NCBI GenBank assembly: GCA_900552755.1
Contig: USAY01000054.1
Span: 1 to 12,279, forward strand
Length of the DNA: 12,279 bases
Direction of reading: 5' to 3'
DNA from: an uncultured Collinsella sp.
GTDB taxonomy: Bacteria; Actinomycetota; Coriobacteriia; Coriobacteriales; Coriobacteriaceae
The translations under genes and the position numbers were made by a program. How positions within the stretch are numbered: position 1 is the first letter of the stretch; the number at the start of each line of letters is the position of its first letter. A model generated the notes under the pieces. It was not told the DNA's origin, did no database searches, and saw nothing but the letters and a program-made list of their open reading frames with translations. Shown one piece after another: positions 6,415-12,279 of the stretch.

Positions 6415-7044
6415 CTACAAAGCGGCCAAAATGTCGGTCAGATTATCAATAACGGCATCGGCTCGCGATTGATCGAGGTTGACGCCCTCGTGCGGACGCA
6501 GTGCCAGGACGCGGGCGCCGGAACGTTTGCCAGCCTCGATCCCCAAAGGCGAATCCTCGATAACCAGGCACTCGGCAGGCTCCACCCCCAGCGCCTCCAT
6601 GGCACGCAGGTAGATCTCGGGGTCGGGCTTAAACGCACTGCACTCGTGACCGCTGATGGTGTAGTCCAGCACATCGGCGATACCGGCAATCTCTACCAGC
6701 TCGTCAATGAGCTCACGATAAGACGAGCTCGCGATGGCACACTTCACGCCGCGCTCGTGCAGTGCGCGCATCACCGGCTCCGTCTGCTCGTTGAGCAGCT
6801 CGGCATACGGAACGGGGTGGTCCGGGCTGTAGACCTGCTTGTACTCCACGCGCAGGCGCTCGCGCAGCTCAACATCGTCGGGCACCAGCGCCTCCCAAAT
6901 GGCCGGCTCGTTAGACCCCGAAAGATCGGGAATCTCATCAAAGTGGAACCCCTTCTCCTCCATAAACGCCACGCGACGACGGTTGTAGAACCACTCGGTA
7001 TCGACCAGCACGCCGTCCATGTCAAACAGCACTGCTTTGATCAT
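6415..7044 (-). CDS. HAD-superfamily hydrolase, beta-phosphoglucomutase-like / sugar phosphatase type
   Basis: 209 residues. HAD motif I is FDMDGVLVD (nucleophile D8, acid D10), motif II S106-S108 (IASSS), motif III K139 (FKPDPEIY) and motif IV E163/D164 (IEDSPLGIEAG). A helical C1 cap lies at about 18-85. The start is ATG 7044: GGGAGGAG (7051-7058) is 6 nt upstream, whereas the in-frame ATG at 7050 abuts it. Members of this subgroup dephosphorylate sugar phosphates or interconvert phosphoglucose isomers. The gene follows the terminator of the PTS operon, so it is probably transcribed separately, though no promoter is convincing. A dispersed hairpin repeat (7060-7104) lies 1 nt upstream of its ribosome site. 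A role in clearing a sugar phosphate made by the upstream operon is possible but unproven. Confidence 0.92.
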   Translation of the reverse strand: MIKAVLFDMDGVLVDTEWFYNRRRVAFMEEKGFHFDEIPDLSGSNEPAIWEALVPDDVELRERLRVEYKQVYSPDHPVPYAELLNEQTEPVMRALHERGVKCAIASSSYRELIDELVEIAGIADVLDYTISGHECSAFKPDPEIYLRAMEALGVEPAECLVIEDSPLGIEAGKRSGARVLALRPHEGVNLDQSRADAVIDNLTDILAAL

Positions 7045-7059
7045 ACGCATCTCCTCCCA

Positions 7060-7104
7060 CCTGCCAAAAAGGGACAGGTTTATTTTGGTAGGTTTTATCT
7101 GGGG
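7060..7104 (+). repeat. 45-bp dispersed hairpin repeat, copy 2
   Basis: The arms CCTGCCAAAA (7060-7069) and TTTTGGTAGG (7083-7092) flank a loop containing GGGACAGGTT, followed by TTTTATCTGGG. It is about 40/45 identical to copy 1 at 4926-4970 and in the same orientation. It forms the leader just before the HAD gene's ribosome site. Confidence 0.75.
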
Positions 7105-7138
7105 CTTTGCGACGCGACAGACACGCTCTCCCCAGAGC

Positions 7139-7169
7139 AAAAAGGGGACGGGGCGCAAACCCCATCCCC
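7139..7169 (-). terminator. Intrinsic terminator of the PTS/SIS operon
   Basis: The minus strand reads GGGGATGGGG (7169-7160), a TTTGCG loop, CCCCGTCCCC (7153-7144), then TTTTT (7143-7139). This is a 10-bp G/C stem with one non-Watson-Crick step plus a U-tract, 35 nt past the SIS protein 2 stop codon. It is the best intrinsic terminator in the window. Confidence 0.88.
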
Positions 7170-7203
7170 TCTCAATCAACCCGTAAGGTCTACTTACTTG
7201 TGA

Positions 7204-8187
7204 TTAGTAGGAAAGCTTCCACATGTAGCGACGCATGGTCAGCGGGTGCTGACGGGCCTCGGCGATCTGGTTGCCGTACTCGCGCATAACGGCGAGGTGC
7301 AGCAGCGGGTTGAAGTAGGTGACAACGCTCGCGGGCACGGCGTCAGCCAGGCCGTAGTCCTTGGAGTCGATCAGAGCGACCTTGGCGCCCATGCGCTCAA
7401 GGAAGGTGAGGGCGCGGGCGTCCATCGGACGGGTAGCACCATCGGACATGAAGAAGACGTAGGGCTTACCCTCGGTGGAAACCTCGAACGGGCCGTGGAA
7501 GTACTCGCCGGTGTTGTAGGCGGCGGCGTCGATCCACTGCATCTCGGTGAACAGGAAGGCAGCGTGAGAATAAGCCATCTTCTCGGAGGCACCGGAAGCC
7601 ATGAAGTAGATCATCTTGTCGTCCTTGAAGTCCTCGGCGAACTTCTTGGCGAGCTTCTTGCAGTGCTGAGCGGCGTTCTCGCAGAGATCGAAGATGTTGG
7701 TGAGGCCGGTGATCATGTCCTCGTAGTGGTCATAGCCCTCGGTCTGCTGAAGGATCTCGAGAGCAAGAGCGATAGCATAGCCGGGCTTCTCGCACTTGGC
7801 AGCGTAGTTGGCGTGGAAGCCGTGAACGATGACGTGGTCGGCGTCGACGGTCAGAGCGGAGCCAGCCTTGTTGGTGAGGGAGACGACCGGGCAGTTGTGC
7901 TTCTTGGCGGTCTTGTTGGCCTCGACGGTCTCGGGCGTGGAGCCACCGAGGGAGCAGGTGATCACGAAGGTGTGCTCGTTGACCCAGGAGGGCGTGTCGT
8001 AGTTGAACTCGTTAGCGGTGAAGATCTGAACGTTCAGCTTGTCCGTGTTGTTGGCCAGGAAGTACTTGGCGGGGTACAGGTCGGACATGGAAGCACCGCA
8101 GCCGACGAAGGCGACGCTGTGGATCTCGTGGTTGGACAGGACGTCAGCGACGATCTGCTTAGGGAGGTTAAGGTCGATCTCGTACAT
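7204..8187 (-). CDS. SIS-domain sugar-phosphate deglycase/isomerase, FrlB/FraB-like (SIS protein 2)
   Basis: 327 residues, the usual length. The start is ATG 8187, with AAAGGAA 8 nt upstream; the ATG three codons earlier overlaps that ribosome site, and the longer frame to 8286 runs into a hairpin repeat. The first SIS half has FVGCGASMSDLYPA (28-41) and CSLGGSTPETVEA (78-90). The second half has TEMQW (214-218) and NTGEYFHGP (225-233), giving Glu215/His231 with the 16-residue spacing of the FraB catalytic pair. The C-terminal LTMRRYMWKLSY resembles the FrlB end. The expected reaction is hydrolysis of a 6-phosphorylated Amadori compound, such as fructoselysine-6-phosphate, to glucose-6-phosphate and the amine in the cytoplasm. 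It is the last gene of the PTS operon. No deacetylase or aldolase accompanies it, which argues against an AgaS role. Substrate is inference. Confidence 0.88.
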   Translation of the reverse strand: MYEIDLNLPKQIVADVLSNHEIHSVAFVGCGASMSDLYPAKYFLANNTDKLNVQIFTANEFNYDTPSWVNEHTFVITCSLGGSTPETVEANKTAKKHNCPVVSLTNKAGSALTVDADHVIVHGFHANYAAKCEKPGYAIALALEILQQTEGYDHYEDMITGLTNIFDLCENAAQHCKKLAKKFAEDFKDDKMIYFMASGASEKMAYSHAAFLFTEMQWIDAAAYNTGEYFHGPFEVSTEGKPYVFFMSDGATRPMDARALTFLERMGAKVALIDSKDYGLADAVPASVVTYFNPLLHLAVMREYGNQIAEARQHPLTMRRYMWKLSY

Positions 8188-8278
8188 CTGACACATTCCT
8201 TTCGATTTTTGCGGCGCCACATTGCCGGGCGCTCGCAGGGTTACCGTGGTTTGGACCGAGTCGCCGGCCCGTTGAGGA

Positions 8279-8307
8279 TGCGACAAAGGAACTGTCCCTT
8301 TGTCACA
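8279..8307 (-). repeat. REP-like hairpin, GACAAAGG arms with GACAGTT loop
   Basis: On the minus strand GACAAAGG (8304-8297), loop GACAGTT, then CCTTTGTC (8289-8282): a perfect 8-bp stem with two further pairs outside one mismatch. The loop with its edge reads GGGACAGTTCC, close to the loops of the hairpins at 3806-3890 and 7060-7104. It lies in the 199-bp spacer between EIID and SIS protein 2. Confidence 0.6.
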
Positions 8308-8321
8308 TTTTGGGGATGGAA

Positions 8322-8352
8322 GCCTGCCTGGGGTATGGGATGCCAGGCAGGC
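8322..8352 (-). repeat. 10-bp GC hairpin after EIID (processing or attenuation candidate)
   Basis: GCCTGCCTGG (8322-8331) and CCAGGCAGGC (8343-8352) are perfect arms around an 11-nt loop, and the palindrome CCCCCGGGGG is nearby (8352-8361). No U-run follows on the minus strand. Located 35 nt after the EIID stop codon, it could protect the upstream PTS mRNA or lower expression of the SIS gene behind it. Confidence 0.45.
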
Positions 8353-8386
8353 CCCCGGGGGAAAGCGGTTAGACGCTTGGTCGCGA

Positions 8387-9220
8387 CTAGGCCAGGATGC
8401 CGGCCGCGGAGAGGGCGATGCCGCCCACGATGGCGATCACGAGAAGCCAACCGGTGTTGACGTTCTTCTTGATGAGCCAGTACATAAGGCCGGTGAGGCC
8501 GAGGGAGATCATCTGGGGCATCATGCCGTCCAGGATGTCCTGGATAACGACGGTACCCTCAGCGAACTGCAGCGGGGTAGTGGCGCCGATCAGCGTGGCG
8601 ATCATGCCGCCCACGGACATAAGACCCACGATGCCACAGACATACATGAGCTTCTCCATGAGGTCGCCGCCCTGAAGCTTGCTCAGGTACTCGTGGCCGC
8701 CCTGATAGCCCATCTTGGCTGCGAACCAAGTGATCAGCACAGAGGGGACGATGGAGATGAGCATGGCCAGGATCGGGCCCATGATGGAGCCCTGCTGAGC
8801 CAGCTGAACGCCCAGACCAAAGGCGATAACGCGGATGGTGCCCTGGAAGAAGGAGTCACCGATGCCGGAAAGCGGACCCATGAGGGAGGTCTTGACCGCG
8901 TTGATCGAATCGGGATCGAAGTTCTCGGGGTCCTTGGCGTACTCCTCCTCCATGGAGGCGGAGAGGCCCAGGATGAAAGCGCTCGTCTGCGGGGTGCAGT
9001 TGTAGAACGCCATGTGACGGTGGTAAGCCTCTTTCTTAGCAGCGAGCTGCTTGGGGTCGGACTCGTCCGGATAGAGGCGATCGAGCGTGGGAACCATGCC
9101 GTAGAGGAAGCCCATGTTCATCTGACGCTCGTAGTTCCAAGAGGCCTGGATGGCCCAGGAGCGCCAGAAGAACTGGCTGACCTTCTTGTTCAGGGACACG
9201 TCCTTGGTTGCGGTTGCCAT
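8387..9220 (-). CDS. PTS system, mannose/fructose/sorbose family, EIID component
   Basis: 277 residues. The ATG at 9220 has AAGGAGG upstream that overlaps the EIIC stop codon, so translation is probably coupled; the longer frame to 9337 starts inside EIIC and is rejected. Family signatures are FWRSWAIQASWNYERQMNMG (18-37), YGMVPTLDRLY (40-50), HMAFYNCTPQTSAFILG (69-85) and SLMGPLSGIGDSFFQGTIR (112-130). A C-terminal hydrophobic part has membrane segments at about 145-170, 192-212 and 232-276. With EIIC it forms the membrane channel that takes up and hands over the sugar while EIIB phosphorylates it. The IID subunit is unique to the mannose family. No defects are seen. Confidence 0.96.
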   Translation of the reverse strand: MATATKDVSLNKKVSQFFWRSWAIQASWNYERQMNMGFLYGMVPTLDRLYPDESDPKQLAAKKEAYHRHMAFYNCTPQTSAFILGLSASMEEEYAKDPENFDPDSINAVKTSLMGPLSGIGDSFFQGTIRVIAFGLGVQLAQQGSIMGPILAMLISIVPSVLITWFAAKMGYQGGHEYLSKLQGGDLMEKLMYVCGIVGLMSVGGMIATLIGATTPLQFAEGTVVIQDILDGMMPQMISLGLTGLMYWLIKKNVNTGWLLVIAIVGGIALSAAGILA

Positions 9221-9233
9221 AGTGTGTTCCTCC

Positions 9234-10028
9234 TTAGTCTTCGTCGTCTTCGAGCGGATCGTAGTCGGAATCGACACCGGCGGCTGCATGGGAACCGTTG
9301 AACTTGAAGCCCATGAAGACGACAGCCAGGCACACACCGATCAGAGCGACCGCGATGACGGACAGGTTGAGGTAAGCGGCGAGCAGGAAACCGATGAACA
9401 GGAACGGAGTCATACCCTTCTTGATCATCATGGTGAGCAGCAGGGCCAAGCCGTAGGCGGTCATGATCTTGGTCGAAACGTTAAGACCGGTGGACAGCCA
9501 CTCGGGAACCATGTTGACGATGGCCTGAACCAGGTCGGTGCCAACAAAGACGGCGAGGAAGATCGGCAGGAAGTACATGACGGCGTACAGACCGGAGCCG
9601 GCGCAGATGTGCATACGGTAGGCGGTCTTGAACTTTCCGTTATCGATCGCGCTATCTGCCACATGGGTGAGGGCGGCGATGATGGAACGGAACACGATGC
9701 CGAGAAGCTGACCCAGGACGGCGACCGGGATGGCGATCGTCATGGCGGTCTCGGCGGAAGCATCGGTCAGGCACGCGAAGGCAGCGGCCACGATGCCGCC
9801 CAGGACCATATCGGGCGGAACGGCGGCACCGACCTGCACCAGGCCCATGGACACGAGCTCGACGGCGGCGCCGACGGCAAGGCCGGTGGGCACATCGCCC
9901 AGCAGCAGACCGACGAGCGTAGCGCCAACGAGGGGCTGCTCGAAGTTAAGACGACCGAGCAGGCGGGAGTCCCACATGCAGAACACGCCGACGAGGCCGA
10001 CGAGCACCGCACTGATGAACGTATTCAT
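9234..10028 (-). CDS. PTS system, mannose/fructose/sorbose family, EIIC component
   Basis: 264 residues, strongly hydrophobic with about seven membrane segments. The start is ATG 10028 with AAAGGAGAAG just upstream. The N-terminal region MNTFISAVLVGLVGVFCMWD and the stretch GATLVGLLLGDVPTGLAVGAAVELVSMGLVQVG (about 35-67) are typical of the family, as is the glycine-rich AAVPPDMVLGGIVAAA that follows. The C-terminus carries an acidic tail (DSDYDPLEDDED) that ends at the EIID ribosome site. It forms the sugar-binding membrane part of the permease with EIID. It starts 36 bp after the EIIA-EIIB gene and stops 13 bp before EIID, so it is clearly in the operon. Confidence 0.96.
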   Translation of the reverse strand: MNTFISAVLVGLVGVFCMWDSRLLGRLNFEQPLVGATLVGLLLGDVPTGLAVGAAVELVSMGLVQVGAAVPPDMVLGGIVAAAFACLTDASAETAMTIAIPVAVLGQLLGIVFRSIIAALTHVADSAIDNGKFKTAYRMHICAGSGLYAVMYFLPIFLAVFVGTDLVQAIVNMVPEWLSTGLNVSTKIMTAYGLALLLTMMIKKGMTPFLFIGFLLAAYLNLSVIAVALIGVCLAVVFMGFKFNGSHAAAGVDSDYDPLEDDED

Positions 10029-10064
10029 ACCCTTCTCCTTTCAGTCAGGCAAAAGCCTGGTTGA

Positions 10065-10988
10065 TTACAGCTTGGCGTCGATGTCGACGCTCTGATACGT
10101 AGGGGTCTGCTGGACATAGAGCTTAATGCCCATGTCGAGCAGCTGGTTGACGTCGGCCTTCTGGGTGGCGTCGAGGAAGACGGAGCTGTCCTTGCCGCCG
10201 ACCTGATCGGCACCGTCGTGGTTGGCGGTGGCGCCCAGGTTGATGGCATCGAGCTTGTAGCCCTGGCAGAACTGCAACATCTCGGCAGTGTTGCCAAAGA
10301 CGAACATGACGCGCTCGCCGAGGGTGTTGAGCTTGTCCATCTTGGCGAGGGCACGCTCGACGGTGAAGACGTTCAGGCGCACGCCCTGGGGCTTGGCCAG
10401 CTTAAGAGCGCCCTTCTTGATGTCATCGTTGGCGGCAGCGTTGTCGACGACGATGATGCGCTCGGCCTGAACCTTGGTGGTCCAGGTAAAGACGACCTGG
10501 CCGTGCAGCAGACGGTAGTCAAGACGTGCGAGGACGATCTTGGCGGGACCGGAGCTGTGACGGGACGCCTTGGCCTTCTTGGCGGGAGCCGCGGCGGCCT
10601 CGACCGGTGCGTTGGGGTTGGTCAGACCGGTGCGGGCCTCGTTGATGAGGGCCGCGAGCTCGGCGCCCTTGACGGGGACGGGGCTCATAGCGAGCGTGAG
10701 CGCCAGCGGGATGTTGAAACCGCTGACAACCGTGAACTTCGTGCCGTTCTTGGAAAGCTCGACCATGTTGTTGTTGACCGAGCTGCCGAGCATATCGGTC
10801 AGCACATAGACGGTGTCGTCCGCGTTGAACGTGGCGATCATGGCGTCCACCTTATTGGTGATGGGCTCCTTGTCGTCACGAGCAAGCGACACAACGTGGA
10901 CGTTCGACACGTCACCGAGAACCATCTCGAGCGTGTCTTTGGCGCCTGCGGCCAGGCCGCCATGAGATGCGAGAATGATCTGATTCAT
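10065..10988 (-). CDS. PTS system, mannose family, fused EIIA-EIIB protein
   Basis: 307 residues. The EIIA domain (about 1-125) has phosphorylation site His9 in ILASHGGLA. An Ala/Pro/Lys-rich linker (about 126-148) follows, then the EIIB domain (about 149-307) with phosphorylation site His162 in RLDYRLLHGQVVFTW. In the order EIIA-linker-EIIB it resembles ManX-type proteins. Phosphate passes from HPr to His9, then to His162, then to the incoming sugar held by EIIC/EIID. The EIIA loop that usually reads D-x-x-G-G-(S/T)-P reads DMLGSSVNNN (65-74), a modest departure. The start at 10988 has AAAAGGAGG. It is first in the operon, behind a consensus -10 and a putative GntR2 operator. Mannose-family systems transport hexoses, amino sugars or glycated amino acids; the SIS gene in the operon favours the last. 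Confidence 0.96.
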   Translation of the reverse strand: MNQIILASHGGLAAGAKDTLEMVLGDVSNVHVVSLARDDKEPITNKVDAMIATFNADDTVYVLTDMLGSSVNNNMVELSKNGTKFTVVSGFNIPLALTLAMSPVPVKGAELAALINEARTGLTNPNAPVEAAAAPAKKAKASRHSSGPAKIVLARLDYRLLHGQVVFTWTTKVQAERIIVVDNAAANDDIKKGALKLAKPQGVRLNVFTVERALAKMDKLNTLGERVMFVFGNTAEMLQFCQGYKLDAINLGATANHDGADQVGGKDSSVFLDATQKADVNQLLDMGIKLYVQQTPTYQSVDIDAKL

Positions 10989-11014
10989 CTTGCCTCCTCC
11001 TTTTCGTTATGGTC

Positions 11015-11033
11015 ATTATAACGTCTTATACGT
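11015..11033 (-). promoter_or_regulatory. PTS operon promoter (-10) with putative GntR2 operator
   Basis: The minus strand reads ACGTATAAGACGT (11033-11021) running straight into an exact TATAAT (11020-11015), about 27 bp before the EIIA-EIIB start. ACGT-N5-ACGT occupies the place where the spacer of the promoter would be and matches the gntR2 upstream site in 11 of 13 bases. Flanking bases extend the palindrome (AACGT...ACGTT). No good -35 was found, which suggests an activator or a weak promoter. Confidence 0.55.
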
Positions 11034-11058
11034 TGCTTATATTGCTAATTAGTATAAA

Positions 11059-11093
11059 GACCGTTCGCGGGTGAAAATCGACCGTTGACGGGT
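11059..11093. promoter_or_regulatory. Tandem GACCGTT repeats upstream of the PTS promoter (possible activator site)
   Basis: GACCGTTCGCGGGT (11059-11072) and GACCGTTGACGGGT (11080-11093) agree in 12 of 14 positions with a 21-bp period, two helical turns. They lie about 40-75 bp upstream of the consensus -10, where an activator would bind to make up for the missing -35. Confidence 0.4.
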
Positions 11094-11170
11094 TTAACGT
11101 ACTCGAAACGTTGGACTGGGTAGGCCGGCGCTAGCTGGATAACCCCAGGTCAGACCCTGCGCGCAATCCC

Positions 11171-12253
11171 CTATCGCACGAAGTACCAGGGGCTTTCCTG
11201 CACGGTGGGCTCCAGCGCGATGCCGGTGCGCTCGCGGAACAGATCCATGTCCTGCGATTTCTCCGTCCACCACGCGTTGGGCTTAAAGGTCATGCTCTCA
11301 ATGACATGACCGACAAACACACTGTTGCGCAGCTTAGAGAAGTCGGTGTTCATAATCAGGATGGACGCGAGCACCAGCACGATGCCCAGGACTTTGATCG
11401 CGCCGGCGGGCTCGGCGTAGACACCAATGCCCAACAGTACGGTGACGACCGTCTCGAATGACATTACGACGGGAACTTTCGATGTCTCGAGCCCCATGGA
11501 CAGACCCTGCATATATAAGATGTAAGCAACGGCTGTGGGGATGAGTCCAAAGCCAAGGAACAGCAGCAGCAGCTGTGGCGACATTGCCGCGGCGACATCC
11601 GGCCACGGAGCCGCGATAGCCGCCATAACCGCACCGCCAAAAACAAAGCCCCAAAACGTGACAGCCAGCGGGTGGACCGTCTTGGTTGCTATCCGGCTAA
11701 ACACCGCGAGCGACGCACCACAAAGGCCTGCAATCACGCCCGACGTGACGCCCCAAACCGAAAAATGGAAACCGGAAAGGTCGCCATTGGTCACTGCAAG
11801 CACGCAGCCAACGATGTTAAAGACAATGGCAACGAGCTTGTTGGGGGTCACGTCCTCGCGATAAAGTACGCGGCCGAGCATGACACCAAACACCGGCGAG
11901 GTGTAAAGCAGCACCGAGGCCGTGGACATGCCGACCTCGCCCATGCACTCGTAATAGCAGGTGTTGGCGGCGGCCAGACCGACGATACCGACAAGCGCGC
12001 AGGGGACGAGCTCTTTGGGGCTTGCGTTGAACAGGGCCAGCGGACCCTGAGCCACGGTAGACCCCTCACCCGGACGGCAGCCCATAAACATCAGGACCGG
12101 CGCCAAGATAAGCGCTCCGACCAACAAGCGAAAGGCAGCCATGCTCTGGGACGAAACGCCCATGGCCGAGATGCCGTTTACAAAGATTCCGATGCTGCCC
12201 CACATAAGCGCGGCGACCAGCACCAGCACATAGCCCAGATTGCTTTTCTTCAA
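11171..12253 (-). CDS. DMT superfamily (EamA) transporter with C-terminal extension
   Basis: 360 residues from a TTG start at 12253. GAGGAGG (12259-12265) lies 5 nt upstream, and no nearby ATG has a ribosome site. Ten membrane segments in two EamA halves are visible: about 6-155 with LVAALMWGSIGIFVNGISAMG, and about 165-302 with GLCGASLAVFSRIA and GLIPTAVAYILYMQGL. Such proteins mostly export amino acids, nucleobases or drugs. Unusually, a polar tail of about 57 residues (304-360, ending ESPWYFVR) follows the last helix; standard members stop at about 290-310. It lies 182 bp upstream of the PTS operon in the same direction, with no convincing terminator between. Export of the amine released by the deglycase is an attractive but unsupported idea. 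Confidence 0.9.
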   Translation of the reverse strand: MKKSNLGYVLVLVAALMWGSIGIFVNGISAMGVSSQSMAAFRLLVGALILAPVLMFMGCRPGEGSTVAQGPLALFNASPKELVPCALVGIVGLAAANTCYYECMGEVGMSTASVLLYTSPVFGVMLGRVLYREDVTPNKLVAIVFNIVGCVLAVTNGDLSGFHFSVWGVTSGVIAGLCGASLAVFSRIATKTVHPLAVTFWGFVFGGAVMAAIAAPWPDVAAAMSPQLLLLFLGFGLIPTAVAYILYMQGLSMGLETSKVPVVMSFETVVTVLLGIGVYAEPAGAIKVLGIVLVLASILIMNTDFSKLRNSVFVGHVIESMTFKPNAWWTEKSQDMDLFRERTGIALEPTVQESPWYFVR

Positions 12254-12279
12254 CGCAGCCTCCTCGGTATTGTTTCCAA

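Noticed and set aside
8188..8286. Extended N-terminus for SIS protein 2
   Set aside because: The extra 33 codons read through a REP-like hairpin region and lack a ribosome site; the ATG at 8187 has one and gives the family length.
7246..9301. Long plus-strand open frames opposite SIS protein 2, EIID and EIIC
   Set aside because: Shadows of well-recognised minus-strand genes; products are Gly/Val/Asp/His-rich and match no family.
9221..9337. Extended N-terminus for EIID
   Set aside because: It would overlap the EIIC 3' end out of frame; the ATG at 9220 has a perfect AAGGAGG and starts where the family starts.
11096..11112. AACGT-N7-ACGTT inverted repeat as another GntR2 operator
   Set aside because: The spacer is 7 rather than 5 bp and the surrounding bases do not match the two ACGT-N5-ACGT sites.

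Overview
All twelve protein genes in this GC-rich window lie on the minus strand. The protein families, the strong AAGGAGG-type ribosome binding sites and several dispersed hairpin repeats suggest a gut actinobacterium of the Coriobacteriia, probably Collinsella or a close relative. That assignment is inference from gene content and style; no rRNA or other marker gene is present. No tRNA, rRNA, CRISPR array or intact transposase gene was seen.

Right part (12253 down to 7139): a DMT/EamA-family exporter is followed by a mannose-family phosphotransferase (PTS) operon. The operon encodes a fused EIIA-EIIB protein, EIIC, EIID and a SIS-domain sugar-phosphate enzyme of FrlB/FraB (Amadori deglycase) type, and it ends at a strong intrinsic terminator (7139-7169). 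Middle part (7044 down to 4114): a HAD-family phosphatase, a YitT-family membrane protein and a HutC-type GntR regulator (GntR2), separated by repeat-bearing spacers. Left part (3604 down to 1): recQ helicase, a second HutC-type GntR regulator (GntR1) only 3 bp after recQ, and a second FrlB/FraB-like SIS protein that runs off the left edge.

The likely main theme is uptake and phosphorylation of a sugar conjugate by the PTS, then cleavage of the phosphorylated product by a SIS deglycase. There are two regulator/deglycase sets. GntR1 sits directly upstream of SIS protein 1, with tandem GTTCTAT repeats around the promoter. GntR2 shares a putative ACGT-N5-ACGT operator with the PTS/SIS protein 2 promoter more than 6 kb away. 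The absence of a deacetylase or aldolase beside the PTS fits fructoselysine/glucoselysine-type catabolism better than amino-sugar catabolism, but the substrate is not proven.

The non-coding DNA is unusually structured. It holds three kinds of short hairpin that share a GGGAC-(A)-GTT-like loop (3806-3890, 4926-4970/7060-7104, 8279-8307), a 119-bp triple-nested palindrome (6199-6317), a 98-nt cloverleaf-like candidate RNA or repeat with a UUCG tetraloop (3924-4021), and a GAGCGTGGAT repeat cluster (3704-3799). The 509-bp spacer 3605-4113 is almost entirely built from such elements and has no convincing gene.
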